DNA of 28,315 bases from Coptodactyla brooksi (taxonomy: Eukaryota > Arthropoda > Insecta > Coleoptera > Scarabaeidae): positions 1 to 28,315 of the forward strand of contig JAWQRM010000150.1 of NCBI GenBank assembly GCA_033557675.1. The letters are read 5' to 3'. Position numbers and translations under genes: made by a program. The notes beneath the pieces are model-generated. The model worked only from the letters and a program-made list of their open reading frames with translations. It did not search any database and was not told the DNA's origin. Below are positions 19,656-28,240 of this stretch, in pieces. Each line of letters begins with the position of its first letter. Positions within the stretch are counted from its first letter, which is position 1.

Positions 19656-20930
19656 ATCATAAAATAAGGGATATATTTCAGCTTATAATATATTATTAAC
19701 AAGTAACATTAATAACAAAATGCAGCAAATGGAATCTAGCTGCTTAGATAATGGGATTTATGATGTCAAACACTGGTTATCGCAAATGCTGGATTCCATT
19801 TTGTTGTTGTAAAATTACCAAACACTCCTTCAAATTGTATACAGCGCTATTCAGCATTTCTGGTTGTATTGGACGAATTTGCTGTCTAATGTTGTCCTTT
19901 AACTCCTCCAGCGTTGTTGGCCTGCTAAAATGTCTGCTTATGACACGATCTTGAAAAACCGCAGTTAACAATTCCTTAACTGGTCGGTAAATGTGCGGAG
20001 GTGCTCTATCCTGTATAAAAATCACGGTTTCGATTCCTTCGTGTTCGTTTTGCAACTGTGAAATTGCATAATCCCTTAACATTTGCAGGTATCGTTCACG
20101 ATTAACAGTTACAAGTGCGGCCTCCCCATTCTGTATTTCCTCGGAAAAATATGGACCAACGATGAAATTAGCTGTGAAACAGCACCAAAGGGTGACTTTT
20201 TTGTGATGAAGAACGATTTCATGAGGATGTTCTGTTGGCCATATTCGACAGTTTTGAATATTAACTCCACCATTAAGAGAGAAATTGGCCTCATCTGTTC
20301 ATAAAATACGGGATAATCAATTGGGTTCAATATACATCTTTGCCAATATTTGCAATGAAAAATCGTACCTGAGAGCAAAATCTGCATCTTTTAATTCAAA
20401 CAGCATTTGCAGTTTATAGGGATACATCTTCAGGATTTTCCGTAAAATTTCCCAAACCGCGGTGTATGGCATTTGTAATACGTTTGATTTTCCTGAAGAA
20501 CAACCGCAACTTCAACATCACTAATCCTTGATCTTCCTGATTTCGGAAGGTCACGTACAGACCCTGTTCTTTCAAATTTGCTAATCAAATTACCGTACGC
20601 TTTTATTTGGCACGGCTCAGCCCATTTTCGTACGAAATCTTCGTAATCCAGCATTCACAATAACAATGCAACTAAACCAATTATTGTTTGCAGATCTTTG
20701 TTCAAATTGTTACAATTTACGTTTACGCGAGTTTTATTTTAAGAACAATTCTCTTAATTACGATAAATTCGTTTGACACTTCTATTAATAGTTGACACGA
20801 CAATCCTTTTGTGTTCCATAGATACACTAAAATCCCATTATCTAAACAAGTAGATTCCATTTACATTTTGTTATTAATTTGACTTGTTAAAAATAAATTA
20901 TAAGTTGAAATATATCCCTTACTTTATGAT
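19656..20930 (-). mobile_element. Tc1/mariner-like element with 100-base terminal inverted repeats
   Basis: Left end 19656 to about 19760 matches the reverse complement of about 20832-20930 at close to 90 percent by eye. Shared runs are AAGGGATATATTTC, TTATTxxTAACAAGT, ATTAATAACAAAATG, AAATGGAATCTA and TTAGATAATGGGATTT. Tips read ATCATAAA followed by A or G then TAAGGG on both sides, with TA dinucleotides next to or within the tips. It encloses one transposase relic on the - strand. Size is about 1,275 bases, close to a full-length Tc1/mariner element. Confidence 0.88.
19777..20654 (-). pseudogene. dead transposase lacking its third catalytic motif
   Basis: ATG at 20654 starts a helix-turn-helix domain (IKAYGNLISKFERTGSVRDL, then PKSGRSR). 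After a frameshift the second DNA-binding part ends KMYPYKLQMLFELKDADFAL. Two stops precede the first catalytic block, TDEANFSLNGGVNIQNCRIW, which keeps its Asp; KVTLWCCFTANFIVGPYF follows. The second block is FIQDRAPPHIYRPVKELLTA with Asp kept. The third block (SPDLTPxDFxLWG in relatives) is missing: VISRHF runs straight into RPTTLEELKDNIRQQI. That is a clean internal deletion. The C-terminus ends with stop at 19777-19779. It fills the element bounded by TIRs at 19656 and 20930. Confidence 0.88.
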
Positions 20931-21330
20931 TATCTTGTACTTTACGTACCAGAAGTCACAAAATCTTGACCCGAGGAGCACAACAGGGATAATTTACACA
21001 CCATGTTGTATTATTTTAAAATAAAAATGTGTAAGGTCCCCCAATACGCCAAGGAAATCAGAAATCTAACTTTAACGAATATAATTTAAAGAATGTGTAA
21101 AATAATGGACAATAAAAATAACTGGAGCGAGATAATTTTTATCTTCATAATTCTTTACTTTATCGTATCTTATCGCGTGTCCTTTTTATAGTTTCGTTAT
21201 TTAATGACTAATTAACATTTTATATTGGGGGTACCGGTACGAGTTTTCGATTCAGAAATAATGTCGTACAACTAGTAGTACGTAGTGGATTATTATCGAT
21301 CTTTTGTATAGCGCGCAGAAGTTTTCGGCT
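20931..21330. other. spacer between transposon relic and septin 5' region
   Basis: AT-rich with no gene. Base composition changes sharply from about 21300, where the GC-rich septin upstream region begins. A GGGGTACCGGTACGAG palindromic stretch lies near 21227-21242. Confidence 0.5.
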
Positions 21331-21819
21331 ACGGGCAGGTCACGAATCCTCGCCAATTCCAAATAGGGGTAAATTTCTGGTCTGCCATAACTCCACTGGT
21401 CGATTGGAGTTGTGGCCCCTTCCACGTCGCCCGGCGGTCCCCTTTCGGTCCCTCTCCCGCCCGCGGGGGTCCTCGAATAGTAGAATGGCGGGGAGACTCG
21501 GTCGCCATCTGGCCCCGGGAAACACAATCACGTCAGTTCGACGCCGACTCGATTTCGCGATTCTATGGCCAACGTAAATATACGTTTGTACAGGATGCTT
21601 TTGGGTAAATGGTGAAAGACTATGGTATTAATTCGAGGTGCTGGGACTTTAGAAAGGTGCCCGGGGATATAAACTGTTGTGCTAAAAAGCGTGCGGGGAC
21701 GCTAGAACGGGCGTGGCCGTCCAGTTTATTACTCATCGCCGATCGTTAACTGTCACAAAAAATTCGTTATACCGCGCGATGTGTTAGTGCGTTTCGCGCT
21801 TAATCAAGGATTATCCATA
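21330..21819 (+). promoter_or_regulatory. septin upstream region and 5' leader, with TATA-like box
   Basis: A markedly GC-rich patch (about 21400-21540, many CpGs) in otherwise AT-rich DNA, as often seen at constitutive promoters. TATAAA at 21668-21673 would place initiation near 21697-21705, giving a leader of about 120 bases. I see no convincing splice donor/acceptor pair before the ATG. Open frames on the - strand here (21252-21531) are composition artefacts. The promoter call is inference; the TATA motif could be fortuitous. Confidence 0.5.
21779..21787 (+). promoter_or_regulatory. two-codon upstream ORF in the septin leader
   Basis: ATG TGT TAG lies 32 bases before the septin start, with G at -3, so its initiation context is passable. 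It is the only ATG between the TATA-like box and the main start. Such short uORFs can reduce or delay translation of the main frame; here that is inference only. Confidence 0.5.
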
Positions 21820-23589
21820 ATGAGTGCGAATAACGTAAATCCGGCACCTGCACCGGCAACTACACAGGCGACGGCTACAATAAAAAGTAGACCCAACATA
21901 ATGCCCAGTAGTTACATGTACACATCGAGTAGCGGATTGTTGAATCGAAGCAATGAAAATAAACCAACCCCTCCACCTACCTTGCCCAAGTACACCTCGA
22001 GTTTCAATGCCGGTAGCGGGTTAAGGGATCGCGAAAAAGACAGTATCGGCGGTTCGTACAGACTGTCAAGTTTAGATAGACTAGCGATGCGACAAAAATT
22101 TATGGACTCGAACGGAACGCCACCCACGCAAACGAACGGCAGCGAATCTTCCATGCAAACCAAACGGGAGATGTTCTTCACATCGACGGAATCGAAACAG
22201 GATTCGAACCGATTAAATAAAGTTCCTTCTCAAGAAAAACCCCCGGAGAAGTGCAATCCGGAGACGACCAAAGACGAAGGAAAAGAGGTACCGACGCCGG
22301 AAGTCATCAAGGAGCGCCCAAAGCTGAAAGAATTAGACGGTTACGTGGGCTTCGCCAATCTTCCCAATCAGGTTTACAGGAAAGCTGTCAAGAAGGGTTT
22401 CGAATTCACCTTGATGGTCGTCGGGGAATCCGGACTGGGCAAATCGACCCTCGTCAATTCCATGTTCATGACAGAAATTTACAATTCGACCGACTACCCC
22501 GGACCGACCCAAAGGCTCAAGAAAACCGTAGCGGTAGAAACGACCAAAGTTCTCCTCAAAGAGAACGGCGTAAACTTATTGCTCACGATGGTCGATACTC
22601 CGGGTTTCGGCGACGCAGTCGACAACTCCAACTGTTGGGTGCCGGTCATCGAATACATAGAATCCAAATATGAAGACTACCTAAACGCCGAGGCCAGGGT
22701 CACACGTAAGCAAATCCCCGACCAACGAGTCCACAGCTGTCTCTACTTCATCCAGCCGTCCGGACACGGTCTGAAGTCTCTCGACATAGAATTTATGAGG
22801 AGGCTCTGCGATAAGGTCAACATCATCCCGGTGATCGCGAAAGCCGACACGCTCACCCCGGACGAGTGCTCTTTGTTCAAAAAGCAAATTCTAAACGAAA
22901 TCGCCCAACACAAAATCAAAATATACGAATTCCCCGATACCCAAGAGGACGACGAGGAACACAAACTGAACAAATCCCTCCGGGAACGCGTCCCTTTCGC
23001 CGTCGTAGGTTCCAACGTCGTCATCGAACAGGAAGGCAAAAAAATCAGAGGGCGAAAGTATCCGTGGGGCGTGGCGGAAGTGGAAAATTTGGAACACTGC
23101 GATTTCATAGCGCTAAGGAACATGGTCGTCCGTACGCATTTGCAAGATTTAAAAGACGTTACGAACAACGTCCACTACGAGAACTATCGATGCAGAAAAC
23201 TGGCTGGGTTGGGTGTCGACGGGAAACCGACCCGAATATCCAACAAAAACCCGTTAGCTCAAATGGACGAGGAGAAACGAGAACACGATCTCAAAATGAA
23301 AAAGATGGAAGCCGAGATGGAGCAGGTGTTCGAGATGAAAGTTAGGGAGAAGAAGCAAAAGTTGAAAGACAGTGAAATGGAGTTGACCAGAAGACACGAG
23401 GGCACACGAAAAACTTTGGAACAACAGGCGAAGGAGTTGGAGGACAAGAGGAGACAGTTCGAACTCGAGAAGGAAGAGTGGGAGAAGGAGAATCAGGTGA
23501 CGCTCGAGGAGTTACGGAGGAGATCGTTGGAAGGAAGCAGAGAAACGGTAGATGGTAAGAAAGAAAAGAAGAAAAAGGGTCTATTTTAA
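21820..23589 (+). CDS. pnut: septin, Septin-7/Peanut group
   Basis: GTP-binding septin forming hetero-oligomeric filaments at the cytokinetic ring and cell cortex. The 589-residue product starts at ATG 21820 (A at -3); the frame is open upstream to GTG 21781, which is not a credible eukaryotic start. Residues 1 to about 165 are a low-complexity Pro/Ser/Thr/Lys-rich N-terminus. A basic stretch RKAVKKGFEF (187-196) precedes the G domain. G1 is GESGLGKST (202-210), G3 DTPGFGDA (259-266), G4 AKAD (340-343). The septin-unique element includes WGVAEVENLEHCDF and THLQDLKDVTNNVHYENYR (to 457). A long charged coiled coil covers about 484-570, and the tail ends in a Lys-rich KKEKKKKGLF. All match the Septin-7/Peanut class; fly Peanut is somewhat shorter, mainly in the N-terminus. 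The CDS has no intron and is more GC-rich than its flanks. Confidence 0.97.
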   Translation: MSANNVNPAPAPATTQATATIKSRPNIMPSSYMYTSSSGLLNRSNENKPTPPPTLPKYTSSFNAGSGLRDREKDSIGGSYRLSSLDRLAMRQKFMDSNGTPPTQTNGSESSMQTKREMFFTSTESKQDSNRLNKVPSQEKPPEKCNPETTKDEGKEVPTPEVIKERPKLKELDGYVGFANLPNQVYRKAVKKGFEFTLMVVGESGLGKSTLVNSMFMTEIYNSTDYPGPTQRLKKTVAVETTKVLLKENGVNLLLTMVDTPGFGDAVDNSNCWVPVIEYIESKYEDYLNAEARVTRKQIPDQRVHSCLYFIQPSGHGLKSLDIEFMRRLCDKVNIIPVIAKADTLTPDECSLFKKQILNEIAQHKIKIYEFPDTQEDDEEHKLNKSLRERVPFAVVGSNVVIEQEGKKIRGRKYPWGVAEVENLEHCDFIALRNMVVRTHLQDLKDVTNNVHYENYRCRKLAGLGVDGKPTRISNKNPLAQMDEEKREHDLKMKKMEAEMEQVFEMKVREKKQKLKDSEMELTRRHEGTRKTLEQQAKELEDKRRQFELEKEEWEKENQVTLEELRRRSLEGSRETVDGKKEKKKKGLF

Positions 23590-24610
23590 GTTTATAATCA
23601 TTTTCCTTACCAATCAGATCGCAGTACTGAAACTGAATTATTTTTTATTTAGTTAAATAATTGGTGTTCAAAAAAGAAGTACTCTGATTTAACTACAAAA
23701 CAGTTTTTGAACATCATTATACAAACCAGTTTATATGTATAAAAATAGTGAGACTGTAAAACTTGTATCAGAAGATAAAAACAATTAGCCTAATTGACTT
23801 AAAAAAAGAAAAATAAGAATAAATAATTAACTTTAACTGCCAACTTTCTAAGAAATAAGTATCCGTGTAATTTTATCTAAGTACTTGCCCGTATTATAAT
23901 ATTTTATACGTGATTAGAGATCCCCTCTTCGGAAGATAAAAGCTGTACGTTTAGAGAGTAATATTATATTATATTAAAGATGAAGAGTATATATAGCGAT
24001 TATTTATATGAACCGAACGTTAATTCAAATATTATTATTATTATTCCCCTTGTATTTGAATGGTCCGCTTTGATGCATTGTGCCATCGTTTCTTTTTATT
24101 TTTTATTATACATGTACGTAATTTTGTGCAAATAAATCTTTTTAAGTACCAGACTGTTACCATTTTAATTCTTACTTTATTTTACTTTCCCATACATTAC
24201 AACGATACTGTCTTAACTTTAGAAACAAATATGATTTCTATGTAACCAATACCAACTTTATACAGTGAGGGTGAGTTAACAGTGTGACATTTCATTCCAT
24301 TTAATTTTTTTAAATGGATGAAGCTTGTTTGTATTCTGTTTTCAAAATTTGGTCGTATTTGGTTTCATTTGGTCTTATTGCAAAAATCAACAGAATAATG
24401 AATTGAAAGTAGCATTAACAATGTAATAAAGCAAATGCACAATAACAACCTTAAGCTATTATTGTTCGTAAACAAGAAACTATTAAAAATAGTTATATAA
24501 ATGATTCTATGAACTTGCTGTCTTTCCATGGACGTTTTGCCCAACTATAAAATAAATGATGATTACTTTTTATCGAAACATCTAAGCTATGTGGAAAGCC
24601 ATCATTTTCT
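23590..24610 (+). other. septin 3' UTR and downstream non-coding sequence
   Basis: AT-rich with no gene. AATAAA polyadenylation signals on the + strand occur at 23818-23823 and 24131-24136, giving candidate 3' UTRs of about 0.25 or 0.56 kb. An ATTATTATT microsatellite lies near 24030-24045. The 61-codon frame at 24060-24245 has no domain and overlaps the second signal. Confidence 0.5.
24131..24136 (+). terminator. candidate polyadenylation signal AATAAA
   Basis: Canonical signal followed by T-rich sequence (CTTTTTAAG). An alternative lies at 23818-23823. Which is used cannot be told from sequence. Confidence 0.4.
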
Positions 24611-24612
24611 GA

Positions 24613-24685
24613 ATTCGGATAGACCAAATGGTTAGAGCACCACAACTTGTCAAGTTCGCAGGTTCGATTCCTGTTTGGAATTCAA
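24613..24685 (+). pseudogene. decayed tRNA-like sequence (possible tRNA-derived SINE head)
   Basis: A perfect B box GGTTCGATTCC (24661-24671) sits in a T arm with a 5-base stem (24658-24662 with 24670-24674, one G-T). The D-loop region GGTTAGAGC is typical. Acceptor strands 24613-24619 and 24675-24681 pair at five positions plus one wobble, and the pairing continues outward through GAATTC at both ends. The D stem has two mismatches and the anticodon stem only three pairs. The best loop is TTGTCAA, which would give anticodon GTC (Asp-like). No T-run terminator follows closely. It is therefore a degraded tRNA gene or the head of a tRNA-derived short repeat, not a functional tRNA. Confidence 0.55.
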
Positions 24686-24723
24686 TTTATTTTCTTCAAT
24701 AAAATGTAATAAATTACTTAGTT

Positions 24724-25601
24724 ATGTTGCAAAACAATGATTTTTTTTGTGACGTTTCTGAGAATATACGAAATGTTAAATGCAGTATAAAATGAAATTA
24801 ATATGAAATTCCATAGGTAATTTCGAGAGATTTATGAAAGTTAGAATAAATATTTTTTTTATATTTAAACTTTATACAAGAAATTAATCAACTTTATATA
24901 AAAAACGAGACAACTGGAACACCTATTTAGAACATACACTATTACCAGATTACAAATGTTAACTTTGTACAGGGTGAGTTTGACAGTGCGAATGTTTTAT
25001 TTACGCTCAGGAATATTCAATTTAAGATTTGAATTAAACGCCTAGAAAATTTAAAAGGATTTTTTTAAATTCATTTCCACCTGTTATGTTTTTGCCTAGT
25101 TATATTTATTGTAAATGTTGGTATTCTGGTTAATTAAACAACCAGAATGTCCATGACAACTTTGAAGTATTACACTAGGTATTTATGAAATAATTTGCCA
25201 TGTCATTTTCACGTGGTCACAACTTTTTATATTAAATTGAATACTTTTTTTTCATTTATTTTAAATGTTTCATTACTCGCAGAGAGAGACTATGAAAGCA
25301 GTAAATGTAGAACAAAATAATAAGTCGCGCAACAGCCGACAGGTGCAGATTTTCCTATAAAAACAAGGTGTAGAAAATGGTAATAAAATGTCGAGATATT
25401 AATTATAAAAGGACCAGACGGTACGACAGATAACCACTAGGAAAATGTCTGCATGTAAGTAATAAGCTTTACTTTAACAACCTATTAGATTCCGTTTGAG
25501 TTGTGTTGACGAATTTGAACTTGAATATTTTCGTGTTTAGGTGTATTTATTAAGTACCAGACAAATTTAATTTTTAATTAATTACTTTTATTATTCAAAA
25601 T
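24724..25601 (+). repeat. large direct duplication, unit 1
   Basis: Matches unit 2 (25668-26941) in the same order and orientation. Shared blocks include AAATGCAG.ATAAAATGAAAT, AACTGGAACACCTAT, ATTACAAATGTTAACTTT, TACAGGGT.AGTT, ATATTCAATTTAAGATTTGAA, GTTGGTATTCTGGTTAA, TCATTTTCACGTG, CGCGCAACAGCCGA, CCAGACGGTACGACAG and GACGAATTTGAACTTGAA. Identity is perhaps 80-85 percent by eye, so the duplication is not recent. Contains the first-exon-like motif at 25445. Confidence 0.85.
25404..25460 (+). other. first-exon-like motif in duplication unit 1
   Basis: TATAAAA (25404-25410), then the conserved CCAGACGGTACGACAG block, ATG at 25445, and ATG TCT GCA T followed directly by the donor GTAAGT (25455-25460). 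Tiny first coding exons of this kind are common in insect cuticle and secreted-protein genes. A possible acceptor TTTAG ends at 25540; joining there keeps a short frame that ends at TAA 25579-25581 (16 residues). The leader between a TATA-directed start and the ATG would be only about 10 bases, which weakens the case. No recognisable mature protein follows. Confidence 0.3.
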
Positions 25602-25667
25602 CAATAATAAATTATTTATTAAGTGATTCTATGTAACGACCGTTTTAGTTAGAAGCTAAATGTAATT

Positions 25668-26941
25668 ATATTGTAAAACGATTAATTTCTGTTGTGGCAT
25701 TTCTGACAATATATCAAAAGTCAAATGCAGCATAAAATGAAATTAATATGAAACTCCATAGGCAATTTCTTAGAGATTTATGAAAGAATAAATATTGTAT
25801 TTAAACGCTATACAGGAAATTAATCAACTTCATGTAAAAAGTGACAACTGGAACACCTATGTAAAACAAACATTATTTCCTCATTACAAATGTTAACTTT
25901 ATACAGGGTAAGTTGATAGTGGGAATGTTTTATTTGCGCTCGGAAATATTCAATTTAAGATTTGAACTAAATGCGTTAGAAAATTTAAAAGGATTTTTTT
26001 TTAATTTAGTCCCATCTGTTATTTTTTTTGTCTAGTTATATTCATTTTAAATGTTGGTATTCTGGTTAACTAAATAACCAGAATATCCTTAAAAATTTGA
26101 AGTATTACAATGGGTATTTGTCAAATAACTTGCCAAGTCATTTTCACGTGATCACAACTTTTTATATTAAATCGAATACTTTTTCCATTTATTTTAAATG
26201 TTTTATTACTCGCAGAGAGAGAGAAAGAGAATAAGATCATGATAACAGTAAATGTAATTGTTAAGACAAAATAATAATAATTTGAAAAAGTAGTAATAAT
26301 TTAATAATGCAAACGAATAATAATAACTTTACTTCACAATAAAAACTAAAATATAGATATCGATTAACACTAAATATCTTGTATTTGAATGTACTTACTC
26401 AGTACTTAAAAATTTAATTAAAAATTAATTTTATAACACAAATGTTAGTTCTATATAGGTGTCTGTTTTAGAATTCGCGCAACAGCCGAAATGTGCATAT
26501 TTTCATATATGAACTAGGCATAAAAAGTGGTAATAAAATGTCGTGATATTGCTTGTAAAGTTACCAGACGGTACGACAGGTGATCACTAGGAAGATGTTT
26601 GCCTGTAAGTAAGTTTTACTTTAACAAACCGTTAGATTCCGTTAGAGTTGTGTTATAATCACTGCTTCTAAATATGATCAATTAAAAATTTAGTTGATAA
26701 CATTGATAGCTCAATCTGATATTTCTATTTACTGTCTCTGCCATTAAATCAATGGCATTATGTCCAGTACTTCAATATTAATGACCTTCAAAAAATATTT
26801 ACAAGATTTGTTACTAGTACAGCCTCTAGAAAATGTATAGCAACCGACGAATTTGAACTTGAACATTTTAGTGTTTAGGGATATTTATTAAGTATCAAAT
26901 AAACTTAATTTTTAGTTAATTACTTTTATTATTCGAAATCT
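25668..26941 (+). repeat. large direct duplication, unit 2
   Basis: Second copy, about 944 bases downstream of the first at its start. It is longer because it carries two inserts absent from unit 1: about 26262-26470 (before CGCGCAACAGCCGA) and about 26656-26845 (between GAGTTGTGTT and GACGAATTTGAAC). An AGAGAGAGA microsatellite is expanded at about 26215-26231 relative to unit 1. Confidence 0.85.
26595..26610 (+). other. first-exon-like motif in duplication unit 2
   Basis: The counterpart of the unit 1 motif: ATG TTT GCC T followed by GTAAGT (26605-26610). The TATA-like element has decayed to TTGTAAAG. A matching acceptor TTTAG ends at 26878, and joining there also leaves an open frame to TAA 26917-26919, again 16 residues. 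Both copies keep ATG, donor and acceptor despite divergence around them, which is suggestive but not proof of a gene. Confidence 0.3.
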
Positions 26942-27452
26942 TTCTCATTCAGTCCTCAGTTATAATGGAGCCGCGTAAACTAGGTTTAAAGATAATATTT
27001 CTATTCGGATTGTTTCCGCCCGGAAAAACAGATTCTAGTTCAGATTAAACAATAGGCTGGCTTAAATCTACTCGACCAAGCAAAACAATTTAGACGTTAA
27101 ACTCGGTCAATGAACAAAGGCAGAACCGTTTAACCCCAAATAAAAATTACCGCCATGTTCCGTATAAGCCGCTGGACGCTGAGCTATTTGTTAACGGTGG
27201 CACTGACGCCGTTGATGTAGGTCATGCCGTATAAAGACTAAATTAAAGATTAATATTCTGTTAAAGTTAGATATTCCGGTGCGGCGTAGCCACAAAGCAG
27301 ACTGATGGTATTGTAATAAGCATATATCTACAGAAATATAAAAACAATTTGTGTGGGAGGTAGACCTAGTACAAAACCTCGTGGGTTAGGACGTAGGATG
27401 CATAAACAAAAAATTGATTAATTTCCGTCTTTCCTGATATTTAAATTGAATA
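26942..27452. other. unassigned sequence before mariner copy C
   Basis: A slightly more GC-rich stretch (about 27130-27240) contains AACGG and CCGTT in inverted orientation around TGGCACTGACG (27195-27215). A + strand ATG at 26965 opens 27 codons and another at 27155 opens about 21; neither has a recognisable domain. No RNA gene seen. Confidence 0.4.
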
Positions 27453-28240
27453 TTAGATTGTTCGGAAAGTAATTTCGTTTTTCTTTTTGGTGAAAACGAC
27501 TGGCACTTTTCTTAGGGAGTATGAATATTTTATGTAATTACATATTCACCGTTTTGGTTCAACATCTTGTACCATCTTTCTGGCAGTAGCATGATTCCAT
27601 GCACATAAAACTTCTGATCCTTGCTGGCAAAAAACTGATCCAAGTCATTTTTGATGGCTTCATTTGAAGTAAAGGTTTTGCCGGCCAAAACAATTTGTAG
27701 AAATCGAAACAAGTAATAATCGGAAAGTGCTAGATCTAGAGGATGTGATATGTATGGTAGTACATCCCATCCAAGCTGTAAAAGCACTTGGCGAGTTACC
27801 AAACTGGTATGCGGTCTTGCATTTTCAATCATTCTATTGATCAATTTTGGCCTTAACCTGGACAAATTACCAATCATGTAATTTGTCCATTTGATGATAA
27901 TGCACTTTACAATTAATCGTGGTATTCTCCCAAAAATTTTGAAAAGAGTTCCCAAAAATTTTGCAAACTTGCAAGAAATTTTGCAAATTTTAGCAAAAAA
28001 TGTTCTTAATCAGATTGGAAAAAATCATGCAATTTGTTGATGACAGTACACTTTAGAATTGACCGTGGTATTTTCCCAAAAATTTCGAAAAGAGCTCCCA
28101 AAAATTTTGCAAACTTTTGCAAACAAATTTGCAATCCAGTATTGACACTGGCATCCTGTCAATACATCTCCTACTCACTGATTAATTCTTTTCTCGCTTA
28201 ACCGGCATTTTTACCTTTTTTCTAATAAAAAAGCATGTTT
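27453..28240 (-). mobile_element. mariner deletion derivative, copy C (5' truncated)
   Basis: Inserted in reverse. Its right end (by element orientation) is at 27453, preceded by TA (27451-27452), reading TTAGATTGTTCGGAAAGTAA. The - strand frame 27955-27530 shows the transposase C-terminal half: ENARPHTSLVTRQVLLQLGW, SDYYLFRFLQ, FTSNEAIKNDLDQFFASKDQ and ending NGEYVIT. The second catalytic Asp motif (HQDN in copy B) is degraded. Two TTTGCAAA-rich internal units lie at about 28140-28010 and 28000-27880. The N-terminal part fades beyond about 28235, without the outer inverted repeat. Non-functional. Confidence 0.88.

Noticed and set aside
21252..21531. Two - strand frames upstream of septin
   Set aside because: GC-rich promoter-like DNA creates stop-poor frames; the peptides show no domain.
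21781..21819. Septin start at GTG 21781 (602-residue version)
   Set aside because: GTG is not a normal start in animals; ATG 21820 in the same frame has A at -3 and gives the natural N-terminus MSANNVNP.
22251..23447. Several frames antisense or out of frame within the septin CDS
   Set aside because: Shadows of the GC-rich, strongly conserved septin coding frame.
24613..24685. Functional tRNA-Asp(GTC)
   Set aside because: Broken D stem, only three anticodon-stem pairs, wrong arm spacing and no close T-run terminator.
27155..27235. An upstream anion exchanger exon near 27200 on the - strand (reads LYGMTYINGVSAT)
   Set aside because: Resemblance to the FLYMGVSAL-like segment is too short, a stop follows, and no proper donor is present.
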